The position numbers were made by a program, and so were the translations under genes. The notes below the pieces were generated by a model. It was not told the DNA's origin and searched no databases. It saw nothing but the letters and a program-made list of their open reading frames with translations. From Halocaridina rubra (Eukaryota > Arthropoda > Malacostraca > Decapoda > Atyidae), in contig JAXCGZ010015155.1 of assembly GCA_037179515.1 (NCBI GenBank), forward strand, positions 76,001 through 140,000: a stretch of 64,000 bases of DNA, in the 5' to 3' direction. Position 1 is the stretch's first letter. Each line of letters starts with the position of its first letter. Shown piece after piece: positions 1 through 11,852 of this stretch.

Positions 1-819
1 GCCCATTCTGTAATAGTTTCTGAGACTACTAAACTTTGTCGTAATGTTGGATCGAACAACTATTGATTTCTTACGAACATTAAAAGTTTTTGCTCTTCTA
101 CATTCTTATACAGTTTTTTCTGAGCTGAGACAGTGTATTAAGAAAGTCAGATACTAAGCTTTTAGCAAATAATTTTGCAAGCTTATCAGCTTTTAACTAC
201 CCTTTGTCCCAACTTGAAGCAATAACCATGAAAAACTAAATTTTTTGTGTGTGCATTTTTGATGCATTAAAGCTAGCATCTTTTAACACTTGCATAGTTT
301 TAAAGCATTAAAGGATTAAAACAAGCTTCTCACATGGAAATAAGTGCGCATAGAATTTTTGCTTTTATTCCACTTTTTAATTGTATTGCCTATTGCATCC
401 GTGATAAACAGTCACATATTAAAATAGTACTGGTATCCATTGCATGATTTATTGTAATTTTGTTCAGGATGTATGGCCTAGGCATTATGCCTACGTTCAG
501 GATTTAGATAAGCAGAAGTGATCACACAGCAATGTGTGTTTGAATATTCTAATGTGTGTGTGTGTGTGAATGTTCTAACGTTTTATTAATAGTCATATAA
601 CTGACTGAATATTACTTTAAAAAAATATTTCAAAGTTTTGTTTCCTTTTGGAATGTTTAGATTTTAACTGCATTACACTTGAGATATTGATCATTAAATT
701 ATTTTTGTTGTAGTGTGGGAACGATGAAATATATCGTTCAGTATATAGAATTGTACTAAATATGTACCCTCTTTTTCCTCAAATATTCCTCGTATCAGCA
801 AGGAAACGGAACATTTGTT

Positions 820-985
820 CATATTTAGTTGCAGTTTTGATGTATAATCTAGGCCTACATCAACCCCGAATATTCTTGGATATTCGTTACCCATTGCTTC
901 GTCCACAGGCTCGATGAGGGCAGATTTTTTTTTTTTTTTTTTTTTTGCCTGTCTCGGTGTTACAATCATTAGAAAAAACATTAAA
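820..985 (+). repeat. Interspersed repeat (GAATATTCTTGG family), partial
   Basis: Shares TCAAC-CCGAATATTCTTGG, the GATGAGGG block and the final GGTGTTACAATCAT with copies at 56400, 58018 and 60571. An internal run of about 20 T replaces the TTTA-rich part. Confidence 0.75.
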
Positions 986-1325
986 TCGTTATAGAATAGA
1001 CGCATAAAAAATAAGAAACAACTATGTAAGTTGACCTATTACAAAATATTATTAATATTGAATCTTAGACCAAAAACAATACGTGGTTTGTAGCATACAC
1101 CATACGCATTACGTTTTTTTTTTTTTTTTTTTTTTTTGTGGTCTGGCATATACCATACGCTTTATTTACGCAGATTTATGCAACTTTTTCTCCATGTGTA
1201 GTCAACATACGCATGTGATAACTATAAGACAAAGCCATTGACGACGTAAAACTGTACTTCCTCTGAACTTTGACCTTTAGTACATAATTTTATATTTTTA
1301 CATTCAACCATACTACGACCGGTAA

Positions 1326-1327
<2 letters not shown>

Positions 1328-1399
<72 letters not shown>
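1328..1399. repeat. (TA)n microsatellite
   Basis: About 36 uninterrupted TA units. Confidence 0.97.
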
Positions 1400-1401
<2 letters not shown>

Positions 1402-3748
1402 CACCAGTTATACATTTGCATAATGCTATTAATAAAGTTGCCAATATTTGTTGGGGGTTGTGAACATGGGAACGAATGTGAATGGATTGAAATCCCTTGA
1501 ATAGTGTTGTGACCTACTTATACTGAGGAACCATTCGCGCCATGGAACCACCCTTGTGAGGATCCGTTGCCATACCCCCTCCCCCCATCTAAATAAGAGT
1601 CACCCATAACAACTCCTCCCCCCGCGAATTATTTAGCGCTTTCATCCCGCTGTTTCCCTTCCCATGTGCCCTCTACCCCCTACGCTACCCTCGCTATTTT
1701 TTTTTTCACCCCTGCCTTGTTCCTTTAACATTTTTTTTTTCATTTATTTCAGTTTATTGTCTTATTTTTTCAAATAATAAAAGTTTCCAAGGTAAAATAC
1801 ATTATTTTGGATGACTATTCTACGTGTATTTTCTCTTGGGACATTAATGATTATGTTTTAACGGCATTACCCTTAACCGATCCCCTATTGTAAATAGACG
1901 ATAAATAGTGTATATGAATTTACTATATGATGCAGCTATTAGATAATGCCAATATTTTGTAAGTATTAACAACGAAATAAGAAGTAAACAGATAACTAAA
2001 ATTGGATAGCGTAATTTTAAATCATTTTAAACAGTGCTACTATCGTCTGTCACAAAAAGTTAGATGACATATGTGGTTTTGAACTTATGCGCTCTCAGGC
2101 GCTTGTGTTGATCATACTTCTGTAAACATGAGGAGCCAATGGTTGCTAAGCGCGTTCACATCACACAACTGCTTGCGAGAGGTATTAGGCTTATTTTGCC
2201 GTGCTGTTACTATGCTTGCATTTATCGCGGTTAAGGAGGCTGGGGGCTTTAATCATCTCCATATTATACGAGATAAGTATTGCATAAAATAATTTGGATT
2301 GCGACCTGAAATATATGAAAAATTCAGTATTCTAAACCAGGATGTTTTGATGATTTTATATTGATATTTCTGTTATGTATTGACATAAATACGTGGTACG
2401 TTAGCATTTAATCTCGCCTTCTTGCTGTAGACCGGATGCATCGGCTATAGAACTTAAAAGAGAGAGAGAGAGAGAGAGAGAGAATTTATGCCTAGAGGGG
2501 GACTGTTGCTCTTGGTGGCGGGGGAGTGTGATGGGGTTTGGGGGGAAAGGAAGCCGTTTATGTACTACGCAGTTAGCGAACCCACGTGGCTGGCGCTCTA
2601 AATCTGAAGTTGGCTATTCGATCGCCTTTTCCCCAATCTCCTGTAATGCGATGCAAGATGAGTTTCATCTCATCTTGGATGTGAAATTTTATGTAATGCA
2701 TAACGCCATTTGCGCTTTTCCATTTTTCGTTTCTATTTAGTATAGACTATATGCATATTGAGTGATATTATATAAATAATTCGCCTTTGAAGATTACTTA
2801 AATTCGTACTCCATTATTGTCAATGTTTGTTCGCTTGTAAATGTAAGTTACTTCATCATATTTTGGCCTTGTGTATCATATTGTTTACGATTTGCTTCAT
2901 GAGTCAGGAGTTGCATCTCTCGCCTAGCCACGCCCCCTTTGGCTTGTCACCCGCGCATACGTGCTTAACTCGGTTTACATAGGGTGTCTTCAGTGTAATA
3001 ATTCGTAATACATATTTAGCACGAGAAAGTAAACTATTTATAGTATATTCTGTGGCTGTATTACATTGGTTTTCAATGGAAACCATTTCGTACAAGACGC
3101 GATTGAATGTTGGGATTTGATACGTAATACAGCTTCACCTTCACGTGTCCCGACACTTCCGTGTCTGGAAATTTGGGATTTACGTTAGACTGACTCTTCC
3201 TAAAACCGTAGATGTTGAGATTTAGGAGATTTTTTGTTTTAGTTTCATATAAACTCCATAATTATTTTTCCTATTATGAAAATGTAATCTGATTTCATCA
3301 TGAAAATGAAAATCTGAAAATATATAGTTTTCCTAGTATTGGGAATGTCTCCCAAATTTTGAATAATAATGCAACTCTTAGCCCAAGGTTGGCTCTTTTT
3401 GGAAAGTTTATCCAGCGATGGCAAATATAAAATCAATACATTGCATCTCTGGGATAAAGGACAGAGTGTAGCTTGCATTTTGTAAGGTTTTCAGGTAGTT
3501 TTGACAGCATTGATTTATCTATTTGTATTTGTGGTATTGTGAGAATATCGAAAGTTTATGGTTGTGTTATATCACATCTAAAACATTTTGGTCTCGCCGT
3601 ATGTAGTTATGTTGATGTTTGTCACCTGTGTATATATGATTTCCATGTCATAAGGTCATGAGGTGAAACAATTGTCTCTCTTTAAAGGGAAACGTAGGAA
3701 TCCTCCCTAGATATATTGGACAAATTTTAATGGAAATATGGACATGAT

Positions 3749-3948
3749 AGTAGTCTCCGTGGCTAAATGGTAGCGTCCGCGACTCTATGTCGGCAGGTCG
3801 AGGGTTCGCGCCCCGTCACGGACTGAGGTTAGTAAGGTCATACACTCAGGGTAACGATTACACATGCCAAAACAAGTCCTTCGCAAGAAGGCATCCGTCC
3901 TAGCCCTTAGTAGAAAAGGGGAGTTCGAGACGTAAAACCGAATCATGT
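3749..3948 (+). mobile_element. tRNA-derived SINE, complete, with target-site duplication
   Basis: The tRNA-like head has an A box (TGGCTAAATGG) and a B box (GGGTTCGCGCCCC). A unique body and the family 3' end GACGTAAAACCG follow. Flanked by TATGGACATGAT at 3737-3748 and 3949-3960, a 12-bp target-site duplication typical of LINE-mobilised insertion. Confidence 0.9.
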
Positions 3949-4316
3949 TATGGACATGATTGATACCATTTGCCTTGCAGTGTTATTCTCATCAGAACAG
4001 TTGACATTTTAACATCTATTGTATTACAGAGTTTGAGACCACTTTTTTCCCCCATCTTTAAGAAATATCTCGTCACTGTGATGGAAACTTCATTGTATAC
4101 TTTCCTCCTAAACCAAAATGCATTTGTTTTTAAAGGTTTTAGGTTCTAAAAAATTTTTTTTTCTGTTTTCATCGCTTAGGTTTTTCGTGGGAAACTGTGG
4201 GCAGGAGGTGTTTGGGTGGAAACAGAAGCTGACATAACTGTTGGTGGTAATGGTGCACAGTTGATGGTTGTAATGCTTCCTGGTACACGCCACTCGCTGT
4301 AAGACCCTAGGGCCTA

Positions 4317-4317
<1 letters not shown>

Positions 4318-4403
<86 letters not shown>
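4318..4403. repeat. (AT)n microsatellite
   Basis: Over 40 AT units with one phase break at about 4371. Confidence 0.96.
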
Positions 4404-4406
<3 letters not shown>

Positions 4407-4822
4407 CCTGTGTGAATATTTCGAATATTGTTTTAATTTTTAAACTTTCAACGTTCTTATATTTTGGAATTGAGAATTTTAATCCCCATCGATGGTTTTC
4501 ATGGATTTGATTATTTTTTTAATGTATTGCATGGCATACTCCCCGTAAGCTATATCGTATATGGCCAGATGAATAAAAAAAAAATCGTAATATTGAAATG
4601 TGCATTGTCGTACCAAAGGGTAACTTTATATGTGATGGACTTGTAAATCATGTGTTTTCTATGTATGTACACAATTATTTGGGGTTGTAGAAGAGTTTTG
4701 TTCGGTATTTTTCGACAAGTGTGAGAACCTTGTGGTGTATAACGCTATTTTCAGCTTTGTTTACATACAAGAGTTTGACCTTGACAGCGGACACCTGAGT
4801 GCGATGGAGACGTGGCACCGTC

Positions 4823-4826
4823 CCCC

Positions 4827-4914
<88 letters not shown>
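4823..4914. repeat. Poly(C)-(CT)n compound microsatellite
   Basis: About 15 C followed by nearly 40 CT units. It produces spurious Ser-Leu open frames. Confidence 0.96.
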
Positions 4915-4916
<2 letters not shown>

Positions 4917-5301
4917 ACTGCTGTCTGTTCTCGGGCAGAATGTGTAACATATCGCGACGAAATATCGGTCCGGTATCTATGTTGAAGTTTACGTCCTGCT
5001 CAACCTTCGTAAAAGTAATTAATGATGTTTTTAATATGGTGGTCGGGATGACAACACTTCGTTTAGGACTATTTGATATTCTGTTTCGTTCTCTTCATGA
5101 AAGTTTAAAAAATATTTTTTTCTTCTTTAGTGAAATACGTTTATACTTAGATAAACGTGTTTTCCTCGTTAACTATTGAATTACCTTCCCGTTTGGCACA
5201 GTGTCAGATCACCTTTTTTGTTACTACCAGTCAAAGGTTAAAGTTTATTGTACTCCTAATGTTACCAAACATTTATATGGTAATTTAACGTAGAGACGAT
5301 A

Positions 5302-5428
<127 letters not shown>

Positions 5429-5429
5429 G

Positions 5430-5545
5430 GGGGATAATAAGAAATGTGTAACGAATATCCAAGAATATTCGTTGTAGATATAGGCATAAAAAAGAACCGT
5501 AACTGAGGGATGACTTAACATCAAACTGTCCTAGTCAGTCGTTAC
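5430..5545 (-). repeat. Interspersed repeat (GAATATTCTTGG family), partial
   Basis: On the - strand it carries CCCTCAGTTACGGTTCTT, the tract GAATATTCTTGGATATTCGT and a TCTTATTATCCC block, as in the copies at 58018 and 60571. It is cut at the compound microsatellite. Confidence 0.75.
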
Positions 5546-5574
5546 GTCCAAAAGACCTTCAACTGTAGTATCGC

Positions 5575-5577
<3 letters not shown>

Positions 5578-5648
<71 letters not shown>
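5578..5648. repeat. (TA)n microsatellite
   Basis: About 35 TA units. Confidence 0.96.
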
Positions 5649-5650
<2 letters not shown>

Positions 5651-6064
5651 CTACAAAATTAAAAATGTTTATCTTATTTTTTACTGTGTATAGGAAGATA
5701 ACAAACAAGTGCCTTGACACAAGCCCTTTAGCCTGAAGAGTTTTCACAAGAAACCCTATTGGTGGCAGCCCTATGCCTCTGGCCACTTATTTTTTCAATG
5801 GATTTACTTGACGTCTCAGTCATAATCAACATAAATAAATAGTCCTAGAAAGAGGATTTAGTCGGCGAATAAATCGTTCTTCTAAACCTCTAAACTGACA
5901 ATACTAATAGCCAATTTGTTATTAGAGATTTAGCCCGGGGATTCATGTTTTTTTTTTTTAAGGCAGTGGTTCAGGTTCCGTCTGATAAGATTACCCATTA
6001 TAATATCGCAGTAGTAGCAGTAGCAGCAGTTTTATTAAAAGTAGAGGCATGATTTAATACCCTC

Positions 6065-6104
6065 ATAGCCTTTAGTAGAAAAGGGAGTTCGTGACGTAAA
6101 ACCG
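6065..6104 (+). repeat. SINE 3' tail fragment
   Basis: Only the end of the tRNA-SINE family is present: CCTTTAGTAGAAAAGGGAG through GTGACGTAAAACCG. Confidence 0.75.
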
Positions 6105-6181
6105 ATACTATGCATTTTTATACAGAATTTTCCTATATTTTTTGACGCATAAAGTGCTGACAAATTTATCTTTTATTTCAG

Positions 6182-6351
6182 GTGGTGCTGGAGGCAAGGG
6201 AACATGGGGAGCCTTAGGCTCTGAATTAACCGAGGAGGAGGTCGATGGGGCAATTGATACCAATGACCCTAATTATGATGAAACTAATCCTGAAAATAAG
6301 GATTTTCGACTGAAAGTCATCAACGTTGATCGATCAGATGAAGAATTACAG
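6182..6351 (+). CDS. PDCD4: PDCD4 exon: Gly-rich block before MA3-1
   Basis: About 57 residues. Acceptor is TTTCAG ending at 6181 and donor GTAACT starts at 6352. It carries the conserved [10 protein letters not shown] motif followed by an acidic linker ([17 protein letters not shown]) that leads into MA3-1. The first codon is split with an exon further left. The exon ends on a codon boundary (LQ) and joins in phase to 8042. Confidence 0.93.
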
Positions 6352-9300
6352 GTAACTAGTGTCAATATCATTATTAATTACAGGCAGGTGTAGTGTCCAT
6401 ATCATTATGAATTGAGGTTTTGATTTTTTTTTTTTTAGGTTACATCAGCTCTTCCCTTTCTTTAGGCCGTTTTTAATATTTAATGGAGCTCTGACAAGGA
6501 TAGAGAGTTCCTCATAGGTAGATAGCCTGTATCAATTCATCATGATTTACAAATACAATTAATCACGTAGGATCAGTATTGGAATAGCATCTTCAGCACT
6601 AGGCTTTAATTTGAAAGTTTATTTATTTATTTATTTATTTATTTATTTGGTCCAGTCACCATTATCTAAAGTTTCCTATTATTTGTAGGAAAATCCAAAA
6701 GCTTGGTTGCATAGTACTGTATTTACAATATTTGCTTGTTCCCTCTCACTAGGGATTTGTACCATTAGTAAAGAGACAATTTGTATCTATTTACCAATTG
6801 CATCATTGGAGGTTACCCCATAAGAGAGGGAAACTGATACAGCTAAGGAGAATTTGCATATTAAAATGTACAGGCGAACTGTTGGGAAGCTACTTACTTA
6901 GACTAGGAGAGTAAATCTGGAGACATAATGTCCCTTCATAAAGTTACAAAGAATAATCTAAGGAGAACTAGTGTATCAAAATTCAAGTGCCTTTAACCTG
7001 TGTAAAATGTGAACTCTGTATATTTTAGTGTCTCGCTCTAAAGCAATGATAACTGTAGGCAGTCCCGTCAGTGTACTATTTCCGACATTTAAACTTGTGT
7101 CTTTGTACTTAAAATTGGATTTATGCAGTAAACTTCAGTATGTCATTTGAGTGTAATATAGTTGCAAGTGCAAGCACTGTACAACTGTCACTGAAATGGA
7201 TTTTTCTTGAAGTAATGTCACGACTTCAAATTAGAGTGGGTAGGGAAGTAGATGGGAAATAGGATGGTATTTCTTGATGACTTGCTGATGGCCGGTTTAG
7301 ATGTCTTTGAAGCAGTTGTAGGAGTTTGATAGGGTATTTATGAGGCGATAGCAATGAATTATTTTGGAAAAGCTAAGTTATTAGATGCACTGTGGATGGC
7401 AAGCTGTAGGTTTGTCTAGTTACTTAAGGAGGTTAACAGTTACAAATAATTTTTTTGAGTGAAAATAAAAGCATATGGCAAACAATAATTTCATTAGAAT
7501 ATAAAGTGGGAGAAGCCAAAGTTACTTAGAGAAATGAGAAGGGTTTGAAACGAAAGGTCCCTATCAAGGAAGACCATGGATTCTGTGGTGTCCCACAGCA
7601 GATGATAGCTCTGAAAATTAATTTTGCCATGGCATTAGCTCTCGTTTTCACAAAAACCTTGATATTTGTTCACCAAAGGATTAAGATTTACTATATCCTG
7701 CAAAGGAGCTCATAGAATGAATTCTGGGAGACTTAATTTTACATATATAATGTTTAGGTCTTTGGTTGTTAAAATTATAACTCATTGCAGTAAGATCAGG
7801 TAGTATATTTTGACTAAATTACATCCTGGTTCCGCTCCTGCCAAACTTAAATTTGAAAAGTTTCAATATTGTAAAACATTAAAGAGGATTTGATGGAGAA
7901 GCAGCTGTCAGAAGATGTAGTATATGACTGTGCTAAGTGGAAGAGAGCTATCGGAAACATCGACCCCATATTAGAAGTGGGATAAGATACCGAGAAAGAA
8001 GAAGTCTGTGTCCGTTTATAATACTGTATTTTTCCTTACAGAAACAGATATCATCTCTTGTGGCTGAGTACTTTGACCATGGGGACACTCAAGAAACGTA
8101 CCTTGCCCTGGAGGAGTTGAATGTTGCTTGTCGCGCCCACTTGGTGGTTGTGACGGCAGTTGAACTGGCGATGGACCATAAACCCTCGCATAGGGAGATG
8201 ACCAGTGTACTTCTCGCAGACCTCTACGGTCATCTTCTCTATGAGACCCATTATGCCAAAGGTATTTATTGCCACACACTGCAGTATCCAATGGAGATCA
8301 TTTTTGTTTCTGTTAATTTTGCTTATGGTATTATGAAGATGATCCTTAATGATTTGCAATTTTTTTTTTTACCCAAAATTGAACTTTGTCACTGGTTTTT
8401 GTGTATATTGGCAGTGCTGCACGTATGCTTCATCATCTCTTCCTACAAAATCATAATTGTTATTGACTTGCTATGTAATTTCAGGTTATGATGCGCTTAT
8501 AAAAAATCTGAGCGACCTTGTGCTGGACACTCCGGACGCTCCTACTATCCTTGGCAATTTTATTGCCAGATCTATTGCAGATGACTGTATACCTCCAAAG
8601 TTCCTCCAGAGTTACAAAGGCAGGGTGAGTGTTGGACTGAATTCATGAGAGAAAAATTCATGTGCTAGAGATGAAGTGCTTTAAAAATTATTTTAGATTA
8701 GTGTTTCCACAATGAGAATGTCCAAGCAAATAGATAAAATGAGAACAACTTGGCTAATTAATTTAGCCCATTGCTTGCACATTGGACTAGATTTTAGGGA
8801 ATAATATGAATCTTACATTTCCGCAGGTGGACAATGACCATGCTGTTGTAACGTTGGCGCGATCGGATAGCTTGTTGTCCATGCGTCACGGACTTGTGCG
8901 ACTTGACAACGTTTGGGGTGTGGGGGGCGGTACCCGCCCTGTTAAGTACCTGGTGAAGAAGATGGTGTTACTTCTGCAGGAATACCTCTCTTCTTCAGAT
9001 ATTGCCGAGGCCACCAGATGCCTTATTGAGTTAGAGGTTCCTCACTTCCATCACGAATTGGTAGGGTTTTTTTTCCCTTTCCCCTAAGAAAAATAGCCAT
9101 TTAGAATATTACAGCTTTCTGGAATTATAATGAGGAGAACTTTATTACTTTGGTTTGTATTTACTCTTAAGAATTAAGTCTATGCCATTTTTTTTTTCTC
9201 TGCATCAGGTGTATGAGGCAGTAGTAATGGTCCTTGAAAATATGGATGAAAGAACTGGCAAAATGATGTGTGATCTCCTGGAATCCCTCCATCGCTCTAT

Positions 9301-11852
9301 TATCATCACTCCAACCCAGATGAAAGCTGGTTTCCTTCGGGTAAGTACTGGAGTTGGTTTTTGAAGTACTGTAACATGTAGAGATGATGTAAGTGTTTTG
9401 TAAACTTGAAAATACGTGAAGTTCTTATGATTGTTGATTAGTATTCCTATGTAGAAATAATGTTTTTAGTAGGTATTCATAATTTTTTTTTCGTTTGAAG
9501 GTAAAAGCTACAAAACTGCATCAAATTTTGTATTTTCACTGCAGACATATATGTGTATTAAGACTCTGCATGTAGGATAGTTTGCATAAACGGTCAGTTG
9601 ATTGGTTTATTGAGATCCTTTCTCCCTTTTCATGGATTAAAGGACAAAAATAAAACTTACAAACTTTGTTAAACCCTTTTAACTTGACAGGTTTATGAAG
9701 ATATGCCACAGATATGTGTAGACGTTCCACCGGCTTACACCATTCTAGAAAAGTTTGTGTTGAAGTGCCAAGTTGCCAAGGTCGTTGGAGATGATATCGT
9801 CAAGAAGATGCCTGTCAGGTATGATTTTAATATCTCTAAATTTCTTATTATATTTAACATCCTTCCTCCTTTGCTTTGGTTTTTCTCGTCTGTATATCCT
9901 GGTATCAGTTTATGGTGCTTAATAATGAATATGCATTATGTTTATAACTATCCCTATCATTGAGAAATACACACAGTACTGCTATGTCTTACTGTGGCAA
10001 TATTCTTGTGGTTAGGAAGAAAAGAGTATTGTATTTGTATTCCCTTCTTGCTGGAAGAACTGACTAAAAGGAATAGAAAAACAATAAGACTGAAAATCCC
10101 CTTTCCCTCCACAATACAACTGATAAAAGGGATGAAACCTAGCAGCCTCCCATATTTTGCCTGTTTAGTAATTTAAAATCCTATTGCTGGTTCAGTAACT
10201 TTGAAATTATGTCAAGAAGGAAGCCAAATAGCATCTAATAGGTAGTTGGTGTTGCATTTGTGAGGATTTAAGCCCAGTTATTTTGCTTCTTTTACATTCT
10301 TGATTTTGTTGCATTCCTTATTGAAGGAATACAATCTATATAATTTTTGTTAATGTACCAAATTTTGTGTGAGTTTTTCATAAGATTGTTAGAGATATGA
10401 TTGTATTATCTATTATTTACATACGGTCTTAATATTCTGCTTAGATGCCCTCTTACTACTGAATGCAAGTGTTTTTCCCCAACTCTGTGCTTTTAGGACA
10501 TTGTCTTAGAACATAATTAGAGAATTTGGTGACAATGAATTTGCCATTCATAGTTCTTGGCCTAAAGTATTAATATATATACTTCAAACCAACAAAATGA
10601 AGGCAGTATTCATAGAGCAATTTGCAGGGAATCCGTTAGTCAAAGATCCAATTACCAGTGATGTAATAGATAAAAGTTTCAAGTCCTTGCCTTTACAGGG
10701 CTAGTTATAAAAAATTATAAATAGGATTAAATAGTGTTGCAAAGACATAAAAGAAATGTTTTAAATACCTATACTGCCCTTGGATCATCCACGTGATAAA
10801 TAAACAAAGCTCTCTTTCATGTTGCATTACAGGTTTCTAAATAAGTAGGAGTATCAAGTTATTTTAAAGATTAGTATTATCTCTTGAAATTTTGTATGTA
10901 GTTTTTGTAACTGTCATCTTAATTTATTACATTAAAGTCTGTGTTTGGGATATGATGCTACTTCCTCAATATCGAGTACTTCTGTAACTTGAGGTTATGT
11001 TTTTAACTGCTTCTAATGAAATGGTCAACCTGCTTTGACTTAATTGGTAATGGTATATCCTCGGTTGTCTGAGCCCCTTGCTCTCGTTTTTCAAAAAAGG
11101 CTGAAATCGCCTTTATTGTTTTCTTTAGTCTTCATGATATGCTTTTAGTATAGGAGTCATGATCACTGATTTTGGTTAAATATTTACATTGCTGAATAAT
11201 GCCAGGGGCCATACTATCGTGGATATGCCACTTTTTGGTCACCTCCTTTTGGCCTGGTCAGTACTTGGATGGGTGTCACGTAGGGGATCACCAGATTCTG
11301 TTGGCATACAAGGGGATTGCCACAGTGGTGGAGTGCTGGATTTAGGGAGGTGACAGACTCTTGTACAAGCCTATGGCTGAGCACTAGGAAGGGCATCCAG
11401 CCCTAATTTCCCAGTCTCAATCTGTTTGTGTCCACCCCCAAATGGGCATTAATTGTGACACGAAAAAAATTATTTTGCTGAGGAATGGTATAAACATTCT
11501 CAGATACAGTATGAAATAACAGGTACTGCAAAAGTTGTCATAAAGTAACTATGCTTGTGGCTTTCAAAAGAAATAAAGTTTGCATTTGTAGTTTATATAT
11601 ACGTTTTATTCAGAAGGGGTCGTATCAACTCGTTCTTAAAAAAAAAAATGGCATAATGGTCACGATACTCTTTGGCAGTGGTGTGCTAAATGTATTTCAG
11701 GTGCTTTGAGATTATGGTTCATCTTTATGATTAAATGGTTTTGTTTTTCTCTGTGTATTACATCGTTTTATTTTCGTTAATTCTGCAGGGGTCGCAAACG
11801 CTTTGTGTCCGAGGGTGACGGTGGTCGAGTAAAGGATGACGCTTACTTCTAA
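6182..11852 (+). CDS. PDCD4: PDCD4 (programmed cell death 4), C-terminal seven coding exons, 5' partial
   Basis: PDCD4 is a cytoplasmic/nuclear translation repressor that binds the helicase eIF4A through two MA3 domains and blocks eIF4F assembly. Seven exons with GT-AG borders and matching phases join into about 362 residues: 6182-6351, 8042-8261, 8485-8624, 8827-9060, 9209-9340, 9691-9818, 11789-11852. They start in the conserved [10 protein letters not shown] block, run through MA3-1 ([25 protein letters not shown]) and MA3-2 ([28 protein letters not shown]), and end in [13 protein letters not shown] followed by a stop. The human protein is about 469 residues, so roughly the first 105 (basic region and degron) are missing. 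The first exon starts in phase 1 with an acceptor AG at 6180-6181, so an upstream exon exists; I found no convincing one in 1-6181. The C-terminal RKRFVS matches the known Akt/S6K phosphorylation site. Identification is very secure. Confidence 0.96.
8042..8261 (+). CDS. PDCD4: PDCD4 exon: first half of MA3-1
   Basis: Acceptor TTACAG ends at 8041 and donor GTATTT starts at 8262. It encodes the MA3-1 helices with EYFDHGDT and the MA3 signature [15 protein letters not shown]. It ends with one base of a Gly codon that is completed by the next exon. Confidence 0.95.
8485..8624 (+). CDS. PDCD4: PDCD4 exon: second half of MA3-1
   Basis: Acceptor TTTCAG ends at 8484 and donor GTGAGT starts at 8625. 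It encodes [12 protein letters not shown] and the FIARSIADD segment of MA3-1. The aspartate of VLDTP corresponds to the human eIF4A-contact residue D253. The human E249 position is aspartate here, a conservative change. Confidence 0.95.
8827..9060 (+). CDS. PDCD4: PDCD4 exon: MA3 linker and start of MA3-2
   Basis: 78 codons, phase 0 on both sides; acceptor CCGCAG, donor GTAGGG. It contains the linker [11 protein letters not shown], which matches the family's VWGSGGG block, then the MA3-2 opening [15 protein letters not shown] and the highly conserved [11 protein letters not shown]. Confidence 0.95.
9209..9340 (+). CDS. PDCD4: PDCD4 exon: middle of MA3-2
   Basis: 44 codons, phase 0; acceptor CATCAG, donor GTAAGT. 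It encodes [20 protein letters not shown] and the following helix with [11 protein letters not shown]. Confidence 0.95.
9691..9818 (+). CDS. PDCD4: PDCD4 exon: end of MA3-2
   Basis: Acceptor TTGACAG ends at 9690 and donor GTATGA starts at 9819. It encodes [20 protein letters not shown] and a downstream helix. The aspartate of VDVP corresponds to human D418. The residue aligned with human D414 is glutamine here. It ends with two bases of an Arg codon. Confidence 0.95.
11201..11470 (+). mobile_element. 5S rRNA-derived SINE (SINE3-like), in last PDCD4 intron
   Basis: Starts GCCAGGGGCCATACTATCG, like a 5S rRNA 5' end. It keeps the C-box-like GTCAGTACTTGGATGGGTG and the 3' end CCAGATTCTGTTGGC, with a shortened middle. 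After the 5S part it shares a tail (GGGGATTGCCACAGT) with the copy at 33174. 5S-headed SINEs are known in animals as SINE3. The outer end near 11470 is uncertain. Confidence 0.8.
11789..11852 (+). CDS. PDCD4: PDCD4 last coding exon with stop
   Basis: Acceptor CTGCAG ends at 11788 and TAA lies at 11850-11852. It encodes the conserved tail [20 protein letters not shown]. The serine sits in an RxRxxS context, equivalent to human S457, a known Akt/S6K target. The intron before it (9819-11788) is about 2 kb and carries a 5S-like SINE. Confidence 0.95.

Noticed and set aside
1222..1404. Open frames of alternating Tyr-Ile at many positions (also 26770, 30562, 33909, 34157, 37918, 47353)
   Set aside because: They are translations of (TA)n microsatellites, open on both strands by composition and not conserved.
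3749..3825. Possible tRNA gene in the SINE heads
   Set aside because: A and B boxes are good, but the acceptor stem does not pair properly, and the sequence continues into a shared SINE body with target-site duplications.
4464..4646. Candidate upstream PDCD4 exon ending near 4621 (a PKG-like end before GGTAACT)
   Set aside because: The residues before it lack the basic Arg/Lys-rich character of the PDCD4 N-terminus; the match is only two or three residues.
4732..5179. Ser-Leu or Arg-Glu repeat open frames (also 5245, 48490, 50508, 52999)
   Set aside because: They come from (CT)n or (GA)n tracts; overlapping frames read the same tract.
8016..8359. Two - strand open frames over PDCD4 exons
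   Set aside because: Antisense shadows of the conserved MA3-1 exon.
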